Of a stretch of 64,000 bases of DNA, positions 38,618 to 47,521 are shown one piece after another (positions within the stretch are counted from its first letter, which is position 1; each line of letters begins with the position of its first letter). This stretch comes from Bartonella taylorii 8TBB. Lineage in GTDB: Bacteria > Pseudomonadota > Alphaproteobacteria > Rhizobiales > Rhizobiaceae. Below the pieces are notes generated by a model. It saw only the letters and a program-made list of their open reading frames with translations, did no database searches and was not told the origin of the DNA. The stretch is taken from positions 1 to 64,000 of the forward strand of contig NZ_CADEAG010000001.1 in the NCBI RefSeq assembly GCF_902825155.1. The letters run 5' to 3'. A program made the position numbers and the translations under genes.

Positions 38618-39105
38618 GGCTTGAAGTCTCCTTTCCTTACTTATTGGTCGTGTAACATATTACAAAATTAGGCAAAAAAGAGACGGTCAACCTACTATTA
38701 ACACCTCATCCTTCACTTTTCAAGATAACAATGATATAAGAGGCATATAGGACACGAGAAGCGAAAATCAACAAAAGATTTGACCCTATATTTTCCTTTA
38801 GTAACAAGCAAAAGAGCCTATTTGCCTCTTCTAACACTGAAAGAATGGTTTGCATGATGAAATAAATATCATGTACTGAATATTGAGACTTTCACATGTG
38901 TCTTTTCACAATGGCCTCTCGTTATTTTTTAAACGCATTTTTGCCATTTATTTTTTTCTCTTACAAGCAATGGTTCAAATTGCTACACTTTTTACATTTT
39001 ATGACTCTTTCTCTTCACTTTAGGCAATAAAGAATCACAAGAATGTCTGAAAGCCTTACAACAAGCGCTATCACTATTCATTTCCGACAACCATCGCCCG
39101 TTTCC
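38618..39105. other. Spacer upstream of the dsbB operon
   Basis: About 490 AT-rich bases without a supportable gene. Confidence 0.4.
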
Positions 39106-39167
39106 AATCACTCTCCCCAATCACTCTCCCCAATCACTCTCCCCAATCACTCTCCCCAATCACTCTC
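39106..39167. repeat. 13-bp minisatellite, five copies
   Basis: Unit AATCACTCTCCCC starts at 39106, 39119, 39132, 39145 and 39158; the last copy is partial. Non-coding. Confidence 0.93.
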
Positions 39168-39350
39168 ATTGTATATTTTGGCAAATCTTGTTTTCAAAAC
39201 GTGATTTTAGAGTAATAAACCGAAAATCAAAAAAAGCTTTTGTCTCATCTCGTATACCCCTTTCCCAAAACAAACACGCTGAGCACCCCTTTTCCTGAAA
39301 CGGGAGGGGAAAGTCTCTACTTTAAATCTAAGATTGTTTTAAGCATCACT

Positions 39351-39410
39351 CCACAAAAGGGTGTTTTCTCCCACAAAAGGGTGTTTTCTCCCACAAAAGG
39401 GTGTTTTCTC
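39351..39410. repeat. 20-bp minisatellite, three perfect copies
   Basis: CCACAAAAGGGTGTTTTCTC three times in a row. A further imperfect 22-base duplication (TTTCAAATTTTTGTCAATGC twice) follows at about 39.59-39.63 kb. All lie in the non-coding stretch before purE. Confidence 0.93.
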
Positions 39411-39780
39411 AATAACTAGAGTAAACTGGATATATTCCCAGAGCACCCGAACGTGATTGAGATTTTTGGCTTGAAATTGACACATTCGAAGAAATCCACA
39501 GAGTTGAGAATGCTTAAATTTTTGATAAAAAGTATTCTCTGCACCAAAAACACTGTTTATAGAAAAGGAAGGATCCATCACTTTTCTTTCAAATTTTTGT
39601 CAATGCCCTTTCAAATTTTTGTCAATGCTTGTAAATTTTCTGTCTGTAAACTTTGTAATCTACCCTAAAAGCACGGTTGAAAAACTGTTGGGGTATCACC
39701 AATTGACTTTGCAAAGAGAGTGTACAACTCTTACAAAATAAGGGAGAAGAATCGCATTGGACATTTAAAAAGGATATAAA

Positions 39781-40278
39781 ATGGCTAAAAAATCATATGA
39801 TGTAGCGATTTTAATGGGCAGCCAATCAGATTGGCAAACAATGCGTCATAGTGCGGATATTTTGACATGCCTTGGTATTTCTCATATTTCGCAGATTGTC
39901 TCGGCACACCGAACCCCTGAACGGCTTTACCAATTTGCGAAAGAGGCAAAAGCATCAGGTTTTAAAATTTTGATAGCCGGTGCGGGAGGTGCAGCGCATC
40001 TTCCTGGTATGTTAGCAGCACTCACGCCTCTTCCTGTTTTTGGTGTTCCAGTGCACTCACAGTCTTTATCTGGTCAAGATTCACTGCTTTCCATTGTGCA
40101 AATGCCAGCAGGCATACCGGTTGGCACATTAGCGATTGGCAAAGCCGGTGCCATTAACGCAGCGCTCTTAGCTGCAGCGGTTATGGCTGTTTACGACGAT
40201 ATGCTTGCACAGCGGTTACAAGATTGGCGTCAGCAACAAACAGCCAGTGTTGCACAAACTCCAGTAACTGAGGTTTAA
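39781..40278 (+). CDS. purE: N5-carboxyaminoimidazole ribonucleotide mutase
   Basis: 165 residues; class I PurE with [21 protein letters not shown] and [11 protein letters not shown] active-site segments. It converts N5-CAIR to CAIR in purine synthesis. AAGGATATAAA precedes the ATG. It is co-transcribed with purK, whose ATG lies two bases after its stop. Confidence 0.96.
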   Translation: MAKKSYDVAILMGSQSDWQTMRHSADILTCLGISHISQIVSAHRTPERLYQFAKEAKASGFKILIAGAGGAAHLPGMLAALTPLPVFGVPVHSQSLSGQDSLLSIVQMPAGIPVGTLAIGKAGAINAALLAAAVMAVYDDMLAQRLQDWRQQQTASVAQTPVTEV

Positions 40279-40279
40279 G

Positions 40280-41434
40280 ATGACAGAATCTTCCACCACA
40301 TCCACCGCACCTACCACATCCACCACATCCGACACATCCCTTGCATCCACTATGTTACCTCCAAGGAGCACAGTCGGTTTTATAGGCGGAGGACAATTGG
40401 CACGCATGCTCGCCATAGCGGCAGCAGAACTAGGATTTCGAACGGTTGTTTTTTGCCCTGAAGCAGATTGCCCAGCTGCGCAAACAGCCAACGACCATAT
40501 TGTTGCTGCCTATGATGATCTTTCGGCATTAGATCATTTTATTTCTGTGTGTGATGTTGTGACCTATGAGTTTGAAAATCTTTCACTTCAAACGGTTCAA
40601 TATATAGAGAAAGCCAAAAATGTTTATCCCTCTTCCAAGGCATTAGAAATTACGCAAGATCGGCTTTTTGAGAAGCAATTTTTGCAAAAGCAAGGCATCC
40701 AAACGGCATCGTGGCATGCTGTTGACAACATTTCTTCTCTCCTTTCAGGTCTTTCATCGTTAGGCGAACGTGGTCTTTTGAAGACCCGCCGTTTGGGCTA
40801 TGATGGAAAAAACCAGATCATGCTGAATCATCCAGATGAGCAAGCGCTTGACGAAGCCTTGAAGAATTTTCAGGAACAACCCTCGATTTTGGAAGAAATT
40901 GTTCCTTTTTTATCGGAAATTTCGGTTCTTTCAGCACGCACGAAGCAAGGGGAGCATATTTTTTATGATTGCCCTGAAAACCTGCACAAAAACGGCATTC
41001 TTCACAAATCATTTGTTCCATCACGTATTCCGCTCAAAGTGCAAAAACTTGCGCAAGAAATAAGTGTAAGGGTGATGGATGCTCTCAATTATGTTGGTGT
41101 TCTTTGCATTGAATTTTTTGTCTTGATAGATGGAGATCTTTTAGTGAATGAATTGGCACCTCGTGTTCATAATTCTGGTCATTGGACGCAAAGAGCGTGT
41201 ATAACTTCACAATTTGAACAACATATCCGTGCTATTTGCGGGCTTCCTTTGGGCAGCACACACCGTCATAGCAATTGCCAAATGATCAACCTTCTTGGCA
41301 ATAATCTCAGTGAATTCAAATATTTTCTCACACAAGACAACACATCGGTCCATTTATATGGTAAAAGCTCTGCACAACCTCTACGCAAAATGGGGCATGT
41401 CATCCAATTAACAGGACCAGCCACAAAATTTTGA
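40280..41434 (+). CDS. purK: 5-(carboxyamino)imidazole ribonucleotide synthase
   Basis: 384 residues; ATP-grasp enzyme upstream of PurE in the pathway. Motifs VGFIGGGQLARMLA, VTYEFENL, TRRLGYDGKNQ and NELAPRVHNSGHWT are intact. The first about 27 residues are Ser/Thr-rich (a CCACATCC-type DNA repeat) and not family-like, so the functional start may be the internal Met before LPPRSTVGF. The 3' end carries a 22-base near-duplication spanning the stop codon (CCAGCCAC...TTTTGATGAG twice). Confidence 0.95.
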   Translation: MTESSTTSTAPTTSTTSDTSLASTMLPPRSTVGFIGGGQLARMLAIAAAELGFRTVVFCPEADCPAAQTANDHIVAAYDDLSALDHFISVCDVVTYEFENLSLQTVQYIEKAKNVYPSSKALEITQDRLFEKQFLQKQGIQTASWHAVDNISSLLSGLSSLGERGLLKTRRLGYDGKNQIMLNHPDEQALDEALKNFQEQPSILEEIVPFLSEISVLSARTKQGEHIFYDCPENLHKNGILHKSFVPSRIPLKVQKLAQEISVRVMDALNYVGVLCIEFFVLIDGDLLVNELAPRVHNSGHWTQRACITSQFEQHIRAICGLPLGSTHRHSNCQMINLLGNNLSEFKYFLTQDNTSVHLYGKSSAQPLRKMGHVIQLTGPATKF

Positions 41435-41539
41435 TGAGCCAGCCACTAGATTTTGATGAGAGAGTATTTTTCTAACAAAACGCCTCCTCACACATAATCA
41501 AAGGAAGAGGAAACAGAGGAAAAGCACCATCTCTCACAA

Positions 41540-41825
41540 AGACTCTTCCAGAAATTATTGCTGGTTTAATTTCTGGAACAAGTGGTGGAAGTGGTGCAAC
41601 TATTGGAGCAATGGCTGGTGCCGCTGTAGGAGCAGCTGCGAGCATAGCTTCTATAGCAGCAACTACTGGAGCAGGAGCGCCAGCTGCTGCTGGTGGGGTA
41701 GGCGGTGGGGCTACGGCAGGGGCAGGTAACAATGTAAATGCTTCTAAAATGACAGGAAACTCTTTTAAAGATAGTGGTAGTAAACCTCCATCGGGAGGAA
41801 ATCCGCGTATAGCTGGAGGGGTAAG
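41540..41825 (+). pseudogene. TrbL/VirB6-like C-terminal fragment
   Basis: An open frame of Ala/Gly-rich sequence (GATIGAMAGAAVGAAASIAS, GGVGGGATAGAG) resembles the low-complexity C-terminus of TrbL-type conjugation membrane proteins. It has no N-terminal part and runs directly into a serine-recombinase fragment in another frame. Probably a deletion junction in a conjugative-element remnant. Identification is tentative. Confidence 0.45.
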
Positions 41826-42119
41826 GTTTCACAAATTGAACGGCATTTAATTCAAACACGCACAAAAGAAGCCTTAAATGTTGCTCGTCAGCGTGGTATA
41901 AAACTTGGCCGGTCAAAAGTAAGTAAAGCTACGCAATTAAAGCTGGACAATCACATTGATGAAATTCAAGCATTTATAAATGTTGGTTTATCACAGAACC
42001 GTATTGCTAAGACATTAGGAGTTAGTGTGAACACCTTACGTTTATTTATTGAACGTAAAAACATCAAGCTTACGAAAATAAAGCCTATCATTACCATGCC
42101 AAGAATATTGGAACATTAA
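41826..42119 (+). pseudogene. Serine recombinase C-terminal fragment
   Basis: Reading from 41826 gives VSQIERHLIQTRTKEALNVA, RQRGIKLGRSK, then a helix-turn-helix (SQNRIAKTLGVSVNTLRLFIERK). This is the end of the catalytic domain plus the DNA-binding tail of a resolvase/invertase. The catalytic Ser region is missing. Confidence 0.8.
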
Positions 42120-42211
42120 GATAAACTGCGCCAATTTGATAGTTCTTTTCCATGACGTGATGCATTGAAATATGTTTATTATTTACGTACAAAATACGTA
42201 ATAAATAAATG

Positions 42212-42303
42212 ATATTTATTTAGTGTTTATTCACTAAATAAGAAATATCTTAATACCTGTAATTACTATGTGTTCAACAAAAGGTGGTGTTGGAAAATCC
42301 ACA
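42212..42303 (+). repeat. Left copy of the parA 5' region
   Basis: 92 bases nearly identical to 43139-43230: the upstream sequence, start region and P-loop codons (CSTKGGVGKS) of the ParA-like gene. The sequence changes at the codon after the P-loop, and the ATG is replaced by ATA (ttaatacctg versus ttaatgcctg). The VapBC pair lies between the two copies. Confidence 0.92.
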
Positions 42304-42340
42304 TCTATAGCTTATTCTTTTATAGGTATTAGCTTACTCA

Positions 42341-42739
42341 TTAAGAAAGGAGTTTTACTAACTGTCCGTTTTTCTTTAACAGGTCTATTGCTAATTTATC
42401 AAACGAAACAAACGTCTCACCACCTAGCCAATTTCCCTCATAAGATATAATTCCATCAGCAAAATCACCACCAGCCTCTAAAATAGCAAGTCCTGCTTCA
42501 ACAGCTGGTCTATTCATCACTATATTACTGGTTGCTAGCAGATCGCGTAACATTCCAGCTACATCTTCTTTTGATAGTCTTGCACCTCGGCGAAGTATCC
42601 AAACAAGTTCGCATAGACAAGATAGAGAAATAGCTATGAGAGAAGCTTCTCTTAAGATCTTACTTGCTACTTCCCCTTGCTTTTTATCATCTTGTAAAAC
42701 AGCACGAGCTAGAACATTTGTATCTACAGAAATCTTCAT
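42341..42739 (-). CDS. vapC: VapC-type PIN-domain toxin
   Basis: 132 residues from the ATG at 42739, which overlaps the antitoxin stop as ATGA. PIN-domain acidic residues are visible in order: D in SVDTNVLARAVL, E in CELVWIL, D in GDFADGIIS, D in SFDKLA. It is probably a ribonuclease neutralised by the upstream antitoxin. A longer frame to 42754 is not needed. Confidence 0.9.
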   Translation of the reverse strand: MKISVDTNVLARAVLQDDKKQGEVASKILREASLIAISLSCLCELVWILRRGARLSKEDVAGMLRDLLATSNIVMNRPAVEAGLAILEAGGDFADGIISYEGNWLGGETFVSFDKLAIDLLKKNGQLVKLLS

Positions 42740-42987
42740 TTTTTCCCAGCCCAACTAGAAGCCGTAATTTCGTTCATTTCTTCAATGGTTAGAGGTTTTT
42801 TTAGTTTTCCAGAAAATCGTCCAATAAAGCTCTCAATTGTGCTTGTAGGTTGTGATGCTTTTATACGAAGTTCGCCACCTGGTAGTTTATCAAAGTCAAT
42901 CTTCTCACCTGGTTTAACACCAAGATGCTGTAGTAAATCTCGCTTCAGCGTAATTTGTCCTTTTGCTGTAACTGTTAATGAAGGCAT
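42736..42987 (-). CDS. vapB: VapB-type SpoVT/AbrB antitoxin
   Basis: 83 residues. An N-terminal AbrB-like swapped-hairpin DNA-binding domain (TVTAKGQITLKRDLLQHLGVKPG) is followed by a C-terminal toxin-binding tail. It is the first gene of the pair and likely autorepresses the operon. AT-rich sequence with TATATATA upstream probably holds promoter and operator. Confidence 0.9.
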   Translation of the reverse strand: MPSLTVTAKGQITLKRDLLQHLGVKPGEKIDFDKLPGGELRIKASQPTSTIESFIGRFSGKLKKPLTIEEMNEITASSWAGKK

Positions 42988-43138
42988 AAAAAATTCCTCT
43001 TACTATATAATTATCCAATATATATAAAAGTAATGTAAAAATCAATTACACTTAAGAAACGAAATTGTGAAATAAACTCGTTTGCATACTGGAATGTGCA
43101 CACCAGATCATACCTTATTTGAAATTAACAACATATAA

Positions 43139-43230
43139 ATATTTATTTGGTGTTTATTCATTGAATAAGGAATATCTTAATGCCTGTAATTACTATGTGT
43201 TCAACAAAAGGTGGTGTTGGAAAATCCACA
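43139..43230 (+). repeat. Right copy of the parA 5' region
   Basis: Direct repeat partner of 42212-42303; here it is followed by the rest of the parA-like gene. Confidence 0.92.
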
Positions 43231-43875
43231 ATGGCATTAGTATTAGCTAACGTTTTTGCTAAAGCTGGATCTAAGGTGAAATTAATTGATGCAGACCCAA
43301 ATCAACCACTTGTGACATGGATGAAAAGATCTGTAGATACACCGCCCAAAAATATAGAAGTTTCTGGAGATATTACAGAACAGAATATTGTTTCTTGCAT
43401 TGATGATGCTGTAGAAAAGTTTCCATTTGTTATTGTTGATCTTGAAGGTTCTGCTAATCTTGCGGCTTCTTTTGCTATAGGGAGAGCGGATTTAGTTTTG
43501 GTTCCTATGAGAAAAAAACAACTTGATGGAGATCAGATAGGAAAGATCATTGCTTTAATAAAACAACAGAGTCAGTTTTTTTAAAAGAGAAATACCTTTT
43601 CGTATCGTATTTTCTATGACCAATACCTTAAACAGTCGCGAAGGACAGCATATATAGAGAAAACGTTAGAAAAAGCTAATGTTCCTATTTTACCTGCTTC
43701 ATTAACTGAAAGAGGAGCTTTTAGTGCTCTTTTTCAGATAGGGGGATCACTCTTTGAGTTATCATCCTCTGATGTGAATAATCCTCAAGCAGCACAAGAA
43801 AATGCAACGGTTTTTGCTAATGCTGTTGTGAAAGTATTAGAGACTGAAAATTTATTAAAGGATAAAGTAGCATGA
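43180..43875 (+). pseudogene. ParA/VirC1-like ATPase gene, frameshifted
   Basis: P-loop ATPase of the ParA/MinD type: CSTKGGVGKS, LIDADPNQPLVTW, FVIVDLEGSAN. The frame stops at 43584 after a run of seven T. Removing one T restores reading into KREIPFRIVFSMTNTLNSR. A second shift near 43.64 kb leads to YIEKTLEKANVPILPASLTERGAFSALFQIGG and a stop overlapping the next gene by four bases. It was once about 230 residues. A sequencing error could explain one shift, not easily both. Confidence 0.82.
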
Positions 43876-44189
43876 CAAAAAGAGCTGAAGTTCCGTTACC
43901 TAATTTTGAAAATTTACAACCATTTACAAAAGCGCAAAAAGTAAATGAACGAGTTTTAGGTGAGATAGGTCAAAAAAATGGCTTTACAACACGTCATAAT
44001 GTAGAAAACAAAACGTGTGTTGGACGTAGAAGACGTAGCTTAAAAACAGCACGACTAACACTTGCAGTTGAACCAGAAGTAAGAGACAGTTTTTGGGTTT
44101 TAGCTGATAAGCTCAATGAGGATGGTGGTAATTTTCTTAATCGTCTTATTGAAGTTTACATAAATAGTAATAAAATAGAAAATACATAA
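43872..44189 (+). CDS. Partition or relaxosome accessory protein, ParB/VirC2-like position
   Basis: 105 residues. A basic N-terminal half (GRRRRSLKTARLTLAVEPEVRD) leads into a helical C-terminus (FWVLADKLNEDGGNFLNRLIEVYI) that resembles a ribbon-helix-helix DNA-binding domain. It overlaps the ParA-like stop by four bases, so the two formed a ParA/DNA-binding partner pair, as in plasmid partition or virC1-virC2 operons. It may be non-functional without its ATPase. Confidence 0.65.
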   Translation: MTKRAEVPLPNFENLQPFTKAQKVNERVLGEIGQKNGFTTRHNVENKTCVGRRRRSLKTARLTLAVEPEVRDSFWVLADKLNEDGGNFLNRLIEVYINSNKIENT

Positions 44190-44823
44190 TAAATATTTTA
44201 TAAATCGGCTGAACAATATTCCACAACTAGCTTTCACAGGTACAAGTTGCCCACAATCCACTACGTGTCATGATGGACAACTCTAGTTATGGAAAATTGT
44301 TGTTTTTATTAAGCTTGCTTACTCGTATAGGTTGGTCACTACAGCGCTATATGGAGGCGCGTTCTCTTCCCTATATGTCGCTTCGCTACGCTTTTTAGAA
44401 TGAGAGACTTTCCGCCTCTCAAACTCTCTGCAACGCTCACCAAAATCGTGAAAGCACAAGAAAAGCAGAAAGAAGCTTTGAGATTTTCGCATCTCTTTTT
44501 CTCTTCCAATGAAGACAGCATAAGGGATTTAACTAAGGGATAGTCCATTGACAAGAAGAAGAGTTCTTGTTAAAAGGGTTTCAGTTTTTTTTGCAATTTT
44601 CGCTTCTTCATTGTACGAATGAAATCTGTTAAGCGTGTCTTTGTTTTAAGGGATGCGTTTTTCCTTTTTTGGTCACAATGAAAAAGTAGAGAGTATGATG
44701 TCGTAACAGTCTCTCAAGAGGCACGCACATTGGTTTATAAGAGAGCAGTGTGGTGTTGTATTGAGGTTATAAGACTAAAATTATGATATGAGTTCACACA
44801 AGTGTGTATAAACGGTGAGTATG
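44190..44823. other. Remnant-rich spacer before rpmJ
   Basis: About 630 bases. A minus-strand frame at 44339-44554 (CENLKASFCFSCAFTILVSV, ESLRGGKSLILKSVAKRHIG) is a type of short repeated open frame I associate with Bartonella genomes, but I cannot support it as a gene. No other feature was recognised. Confidence 0.4.
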
Positions 44824-44949
44824 ATGAAAATTAAAAATTCGCTTAAAGCACTAAGGGAGCGTCACCGTAACAATCGTTTGGTGCGTCGTAAAGGTCGTGT
44901 TTACATTCTCAATAAAACGAATCCACGTTTTAGAGCACGTCAAGGTTGA
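44824..44949 (+). CDS. rpmJ: 50S ribosomal protein L36 (type B)
   Basis: 41 residues ([40 protein letters not shown]). It is the zinc-independent form lacking the CxxC...C..H ligands. It is short enough to be missed by length filters. ATGATG gives two adjacent possible starts; the second is the family start. Confidence 0.95.
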   Translation: MKIKNSLKALRERHRNNRLVRRKGRVYILNKTNPRFRARQG

Positions 44950-44991
44950 TATTCTGTCAATCTTAATGGTGCATGAGGGCTGATGGTTTTT

Positions 44992-45012
44992 ATGCCTACT
45001 TTTTGTAGGCAT
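44992..45012 (+). terminator. Hairpin after rpmJ
   Basis: ATGCCTAC and GTAGGCAT form an 8-bp perfect stem with a TTTTT loop, about 45 bases after the rpmJ stop. No long T-run follows, so termination strength is uncertain. Confidence 0.6.
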
Positions 45013-45120
45013 GAGAGCTTTTAGCTTTTGAAAGTTTGTTTTGGGATTACAGGTCCATTATTTGATCGTCATCGCTTGATTGCCATTGCTTGATCGTTTG
45101 TGGTTTGAGGACTTGTCGCG

Positions 45121-45912
45121 ATGAGGTTTTTTATTTTTTTAAAATCTTTGCGATTACGGGGGGGGGTTGTTTTCCAGCAAAGAACTTTGCGTCCTTTTGC
45201 AGTTTTTTTACTTGCTGTTGTAGAGTGTTTTTGTTTAATTTCTGCTGGATACGGGCAAAGTCCTCCTTCACTCCCTGAAGATCCTCCTTCTCCGCAATTG
45301 CTGATACCGCTGGATGACCTCCTCCCCAGCCCTTCCCCTTCAAGACCAGCAACATCTGATTCATCCGCGACCATTCTTGAAGATTTTGACTTAAACACCC
45401 CACCCCATTCTGACAGAGTTAAACAGCGCAAAGAAGCAGAAGTTGTACGTTTACTGAAAGAATTAAAATCTTGTGCGAATGTTGAGCAAGCAAGAAAGAT
45501 AGGTCAACAGCTTCAACGTTTATGGTCACAATCGGGCAGTGAGACGATTGATCTTTTGATGTCATGGGCTGAAAATGCTATCAGTGCTGACAATTATGGT
45601 CTTGCCCTTGATTACATTGATAATGTCCTTGCTCTGTACCCCACTTATGCTGAAGCGTGGATAAGACGTGCTTGGGTTCATATTCAACTGAGTGATTTTA
45701 AACTTGCCATGCTTGACCTTAACCATGCGGTCGAACTTGAACCACGCAATTATATGGCATTTTTTGAACTTGGCGTTACTATGGAAGCAACGGAACGCCC
45801 AAAGCTTGCCCTCAAAGCCTATGAAAAGGCTCTCGAATATTACCCACAAATGCAGAAGCTTCAAAAACGCATTGAAGTTCTTTTAGACGAACAAACACCC
45901 CAGCCCCTTTAA
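45121..45912 (+). CDS. Exported TPR-repeat protein
   Basis: 263 residues. An N-terminal basic stretch precedes a signal-like hydrophobic segment (about 25-45, AVFLLAVVECFCLISAGYG), then a Pro/Ser-rich linker, then tetratricopeptide repeats at about 155-250 (NYGLALDYIDNVLALYPTYA, DFKLAMLDLNHAVELEP, ALKAYEKALEYYPQMQKLQ). It is probably periplasmic. A run of nine G occurs 14 codons after the start, before the signal peptide. Its 3' end has a decayed duplicate just downstream. Confidence 0.85.
   Translation: MRFFIFLKSLRLRGGVVFQQRTLRPFAVFLLAVVECFCLISAGYGQSPPSLPEDPPSPQLLIPLDDLLPSPSPSRPATSDSSATILEDFDLNTPPHSDRVKQRKEAEVVRLLKELKSCANVEQARKIGQQLQRLWSQSGSETIDLLMSWAENAISADNYGLALDYIDNVLALYPTYAEAWIRRAWVHIQLSDFKLAMLDLNHAVELEPRNYMAFFELGVTMEATERPKLALKAYEKALEYYPQMQKLQKRIEVLLDEQTPQPL
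45158..45166 (+). repeat. Poly-G(9) tract near the TPR gene start
   Basis: Nine consecutive G in the 5' coding region (codons for RGG). Slippage would shift the frame before the signal peptide and switch the protein off. Confidence 0.9.
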
Positions 45913-46170
45913 ACATGCTCTTCATGACATTGCTAACACCCTTGCATTAACCCCACCTATACTGAAGCATAGGCAAAACATGCTTTCATCTTCCACCCGC
46001 GGTTAAACTTACCATGCTTGACCTTAACCATGTGCTCTTGAACTTACCACCACGCAAACAACTTAAACCACCACCCTCAAAGCCACTGAAAAGTGCTCAA
46101 ATATTACCCCCAAATGCTCAAAAACTTCAAAAACGCATTGAAGATCTTTTAAACAAACACCCAAAACTCT
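45913..46170 (+). pseudogene. Decayed copy of the TPR gene 3' end
   Basis: Repeats the last roughly 250 bases of the TPR gene in degenerate form: the CTTACCATGCTTGACCTTAACCATG block, the CCCTCAAAGCC block, and CTTCAAAAACGCATTGAAG with CTTTTA. Frames are broken at the front. The end is fused in frame to the following unrelated open frame. Confidence 0.85.
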
Positions 46171-46502
46171 TTAAAGATGCTTATAAAAGAGAAAACAATG
46201 ATGATGAATTTAAATGCACTGTTGTCGGTTATTTAGTTGAAAAGCGAGAATATCCTATTAAAAATAATAATGACGGTAAAATTTCATCACAAGATGTTGC
46301 ATACCTTTATTTAAATGATGGTCGTGTTCTATTTGTCACTGCACATACTGCTTTAAGAGACTTTTTTGAAATCGTAAATCAATTCGGATTACCAAGTGAT
46401 AATAAAGGTTTAAATATCTCTATTAGTCTCATTAAAAAAGATAAATCTTGGTATATGATGAAAATATTAGGAGCTGGTATCGATAATGAACATCAATATT
46501 AA
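46014..46502 (+). CDS. Chimeric open frame: TPR tail fused to an unknown AT-rich gene end
   Basis: Residues 1-45 derive from the decayed TPR copy; the rest (about 50-162: FKCTVVGYLVEKREYPIKNN, YLYLNDGRVLFVTAHTALRDFF) looks like a small beta-rich protein, perhaps OB-fold and possibly a single-stranded-DNA-binding phage protein, but I recognise no family. AT content rises sharply at about 46170. It is probably the 3' part of a gene whose original start was lost. Confidence 0.45.
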   Translation: MLDLNHVLLNLPPRKQLKPPPSKPLKSAQILPPNAQKLQKRIEDLLNKHPKLFKDAYKRENNDDEFKCTVVGYLVEKREYPIKNNNDGKISSQDVAYLYLNDGRVLFVTAHTALRDFFEIVNQFGLPSDNKGLNISISLIKKDKSWYMMKILGAGIDNEHQY

Positions 46503-46515
46503 TCTATAAACAAAC

Positions 46516-46542
46516 AAGCCCTCTGCTTGCAACAGAGGGCTT
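46516..46542. terminator. Perfect 10-bp hairpin
   Basis: AAGCCCTCTG and CAGAGGGCTT with a 7-base loop, between the two AT-rich open frames. No long T-run on the plus strand; T-rich sequence follows on the minus strand. Confidence 0.6.
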
Positions 46543-46558
46543 CAAACAGGGGATAACA

Positions 46559-47521
46559 TTGGGATCGACAATGTCAAAAATAAGTGAACTAAACAAATTA
46601 AAAAAGCGTATTAAATACGCAAATTCACATCTTAACACTACACTTGGTATAGAAACAATGAATAAATTTGTACCAAGTGTGCCTGTTCCTGTTAAGAATA
46701 TCCGTAAAATTACCAGAGAATTGAAAAAATGGCAAGCGGAAAAGAAATTTAAACAGAAAAAAGAAAATTTTGCTGTCCGTGCTTATAAATATAATGAATT
46801 AATTCCTAATAACGCTTTTCATTTTAATGCATATCCAGAAACAAAAAAACAACTTTATCATTACGATAAATACTTAAAAAAATTAAAAAGAAATATCATT
46901 AAAAAAGATGAATCCGATAAAATTGTTTTATCTAAAAATTTCTTTAAAGCTAAAGATGAGGTTGTTAGCGATATGCTTAAAAGACACTTCATAAAAAAGA
47001 AAGATCTTTTAAGAAAATATGACACACTACCTACACCAGTAATGAAAAGTCTCTCTGAACTTACAAGAGCTACCTTCAATATAAAAGCGATTAAAGATAA
47101 AAGAAATTTTTTTTCAAAAGCTGATCTAAAAGGTTTTAACGTAAAATATCATCAAAATTTCATTAAAGCAGCACAAGTTGCAAATTTACCTGAATTAGAA
47201 AAATGGATAAAAAAACAAGGTCAATACATGTCTTACTATCTTTATTTACAAGGTTTTACAATTGCTGATTTCTATTTAAATTACATGATAGGTGTTGATA
47301 GAAAAGAACTTATTTCATCTACAATAGAAAATTTAAAAACTATCATAAATGAAAAATCACATGTCTCATTAAAAATAGATCAAAAAGAGCACGCCACCGC
47401 CATCAGATATCATCTCCTCGCCCCCAGCAAGCATCCAGCAACGTGCAAAAAAACCACAGCCCCAAAGAGATTGCGTTGGAATCATTTTATATCTAGCAGA
47501 AGATCTCAAACTGTTTTATAG
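46559..47521 (+). CDS. Orphan AT-rich gene, function unknown
   Basis: 320 residues, extremely Lys/Asn/Ile-rich (KKLKRNIIKKDES, FFSKADLKGFNVKYHQNFIK). No recognised family. Base composition differs strongly from neighbours up to about 47380, where composition changes again and the last roughly 45 residues (HATAIRYHLLAPSKHPATCK) look unrelated, so the original C-terminus may have been replaced. The start may be ATG 46571 (MSKISELNK) instead of 46559 (TTG), as GGGGATAACATTGGG precedes it. Suggests recent import, e.g. from a phage. Confidence 0.6.
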   Translation: MGSTMSKISELNKLKKRIKYANSHLNTTLGIETMNKFVPSVPVPVKNIRKITRELKKWQAEKKFKQKKENFAVRAYKYNELIPNNAFHFNAYPETKKQLYHYDKYLKKLKRNIIKKDESDKIVLSKNFFKAKDEVVSDMLKRHFIKKKDLLRKYDTLPTPVMKSLSELTRATFNIKAIKDKRNFFSKADLKGFNVKYHQNFIKAAQVANLPELEKWIKKQGQYMSYYLYLQGFTIADFYLNYMIGVDRKELISSTIENLKTIINEKSHVSLKIDQKEHATAIRYHLLAPSKHPATCKKTTAPKRLRWNHFISSRRSQTVL

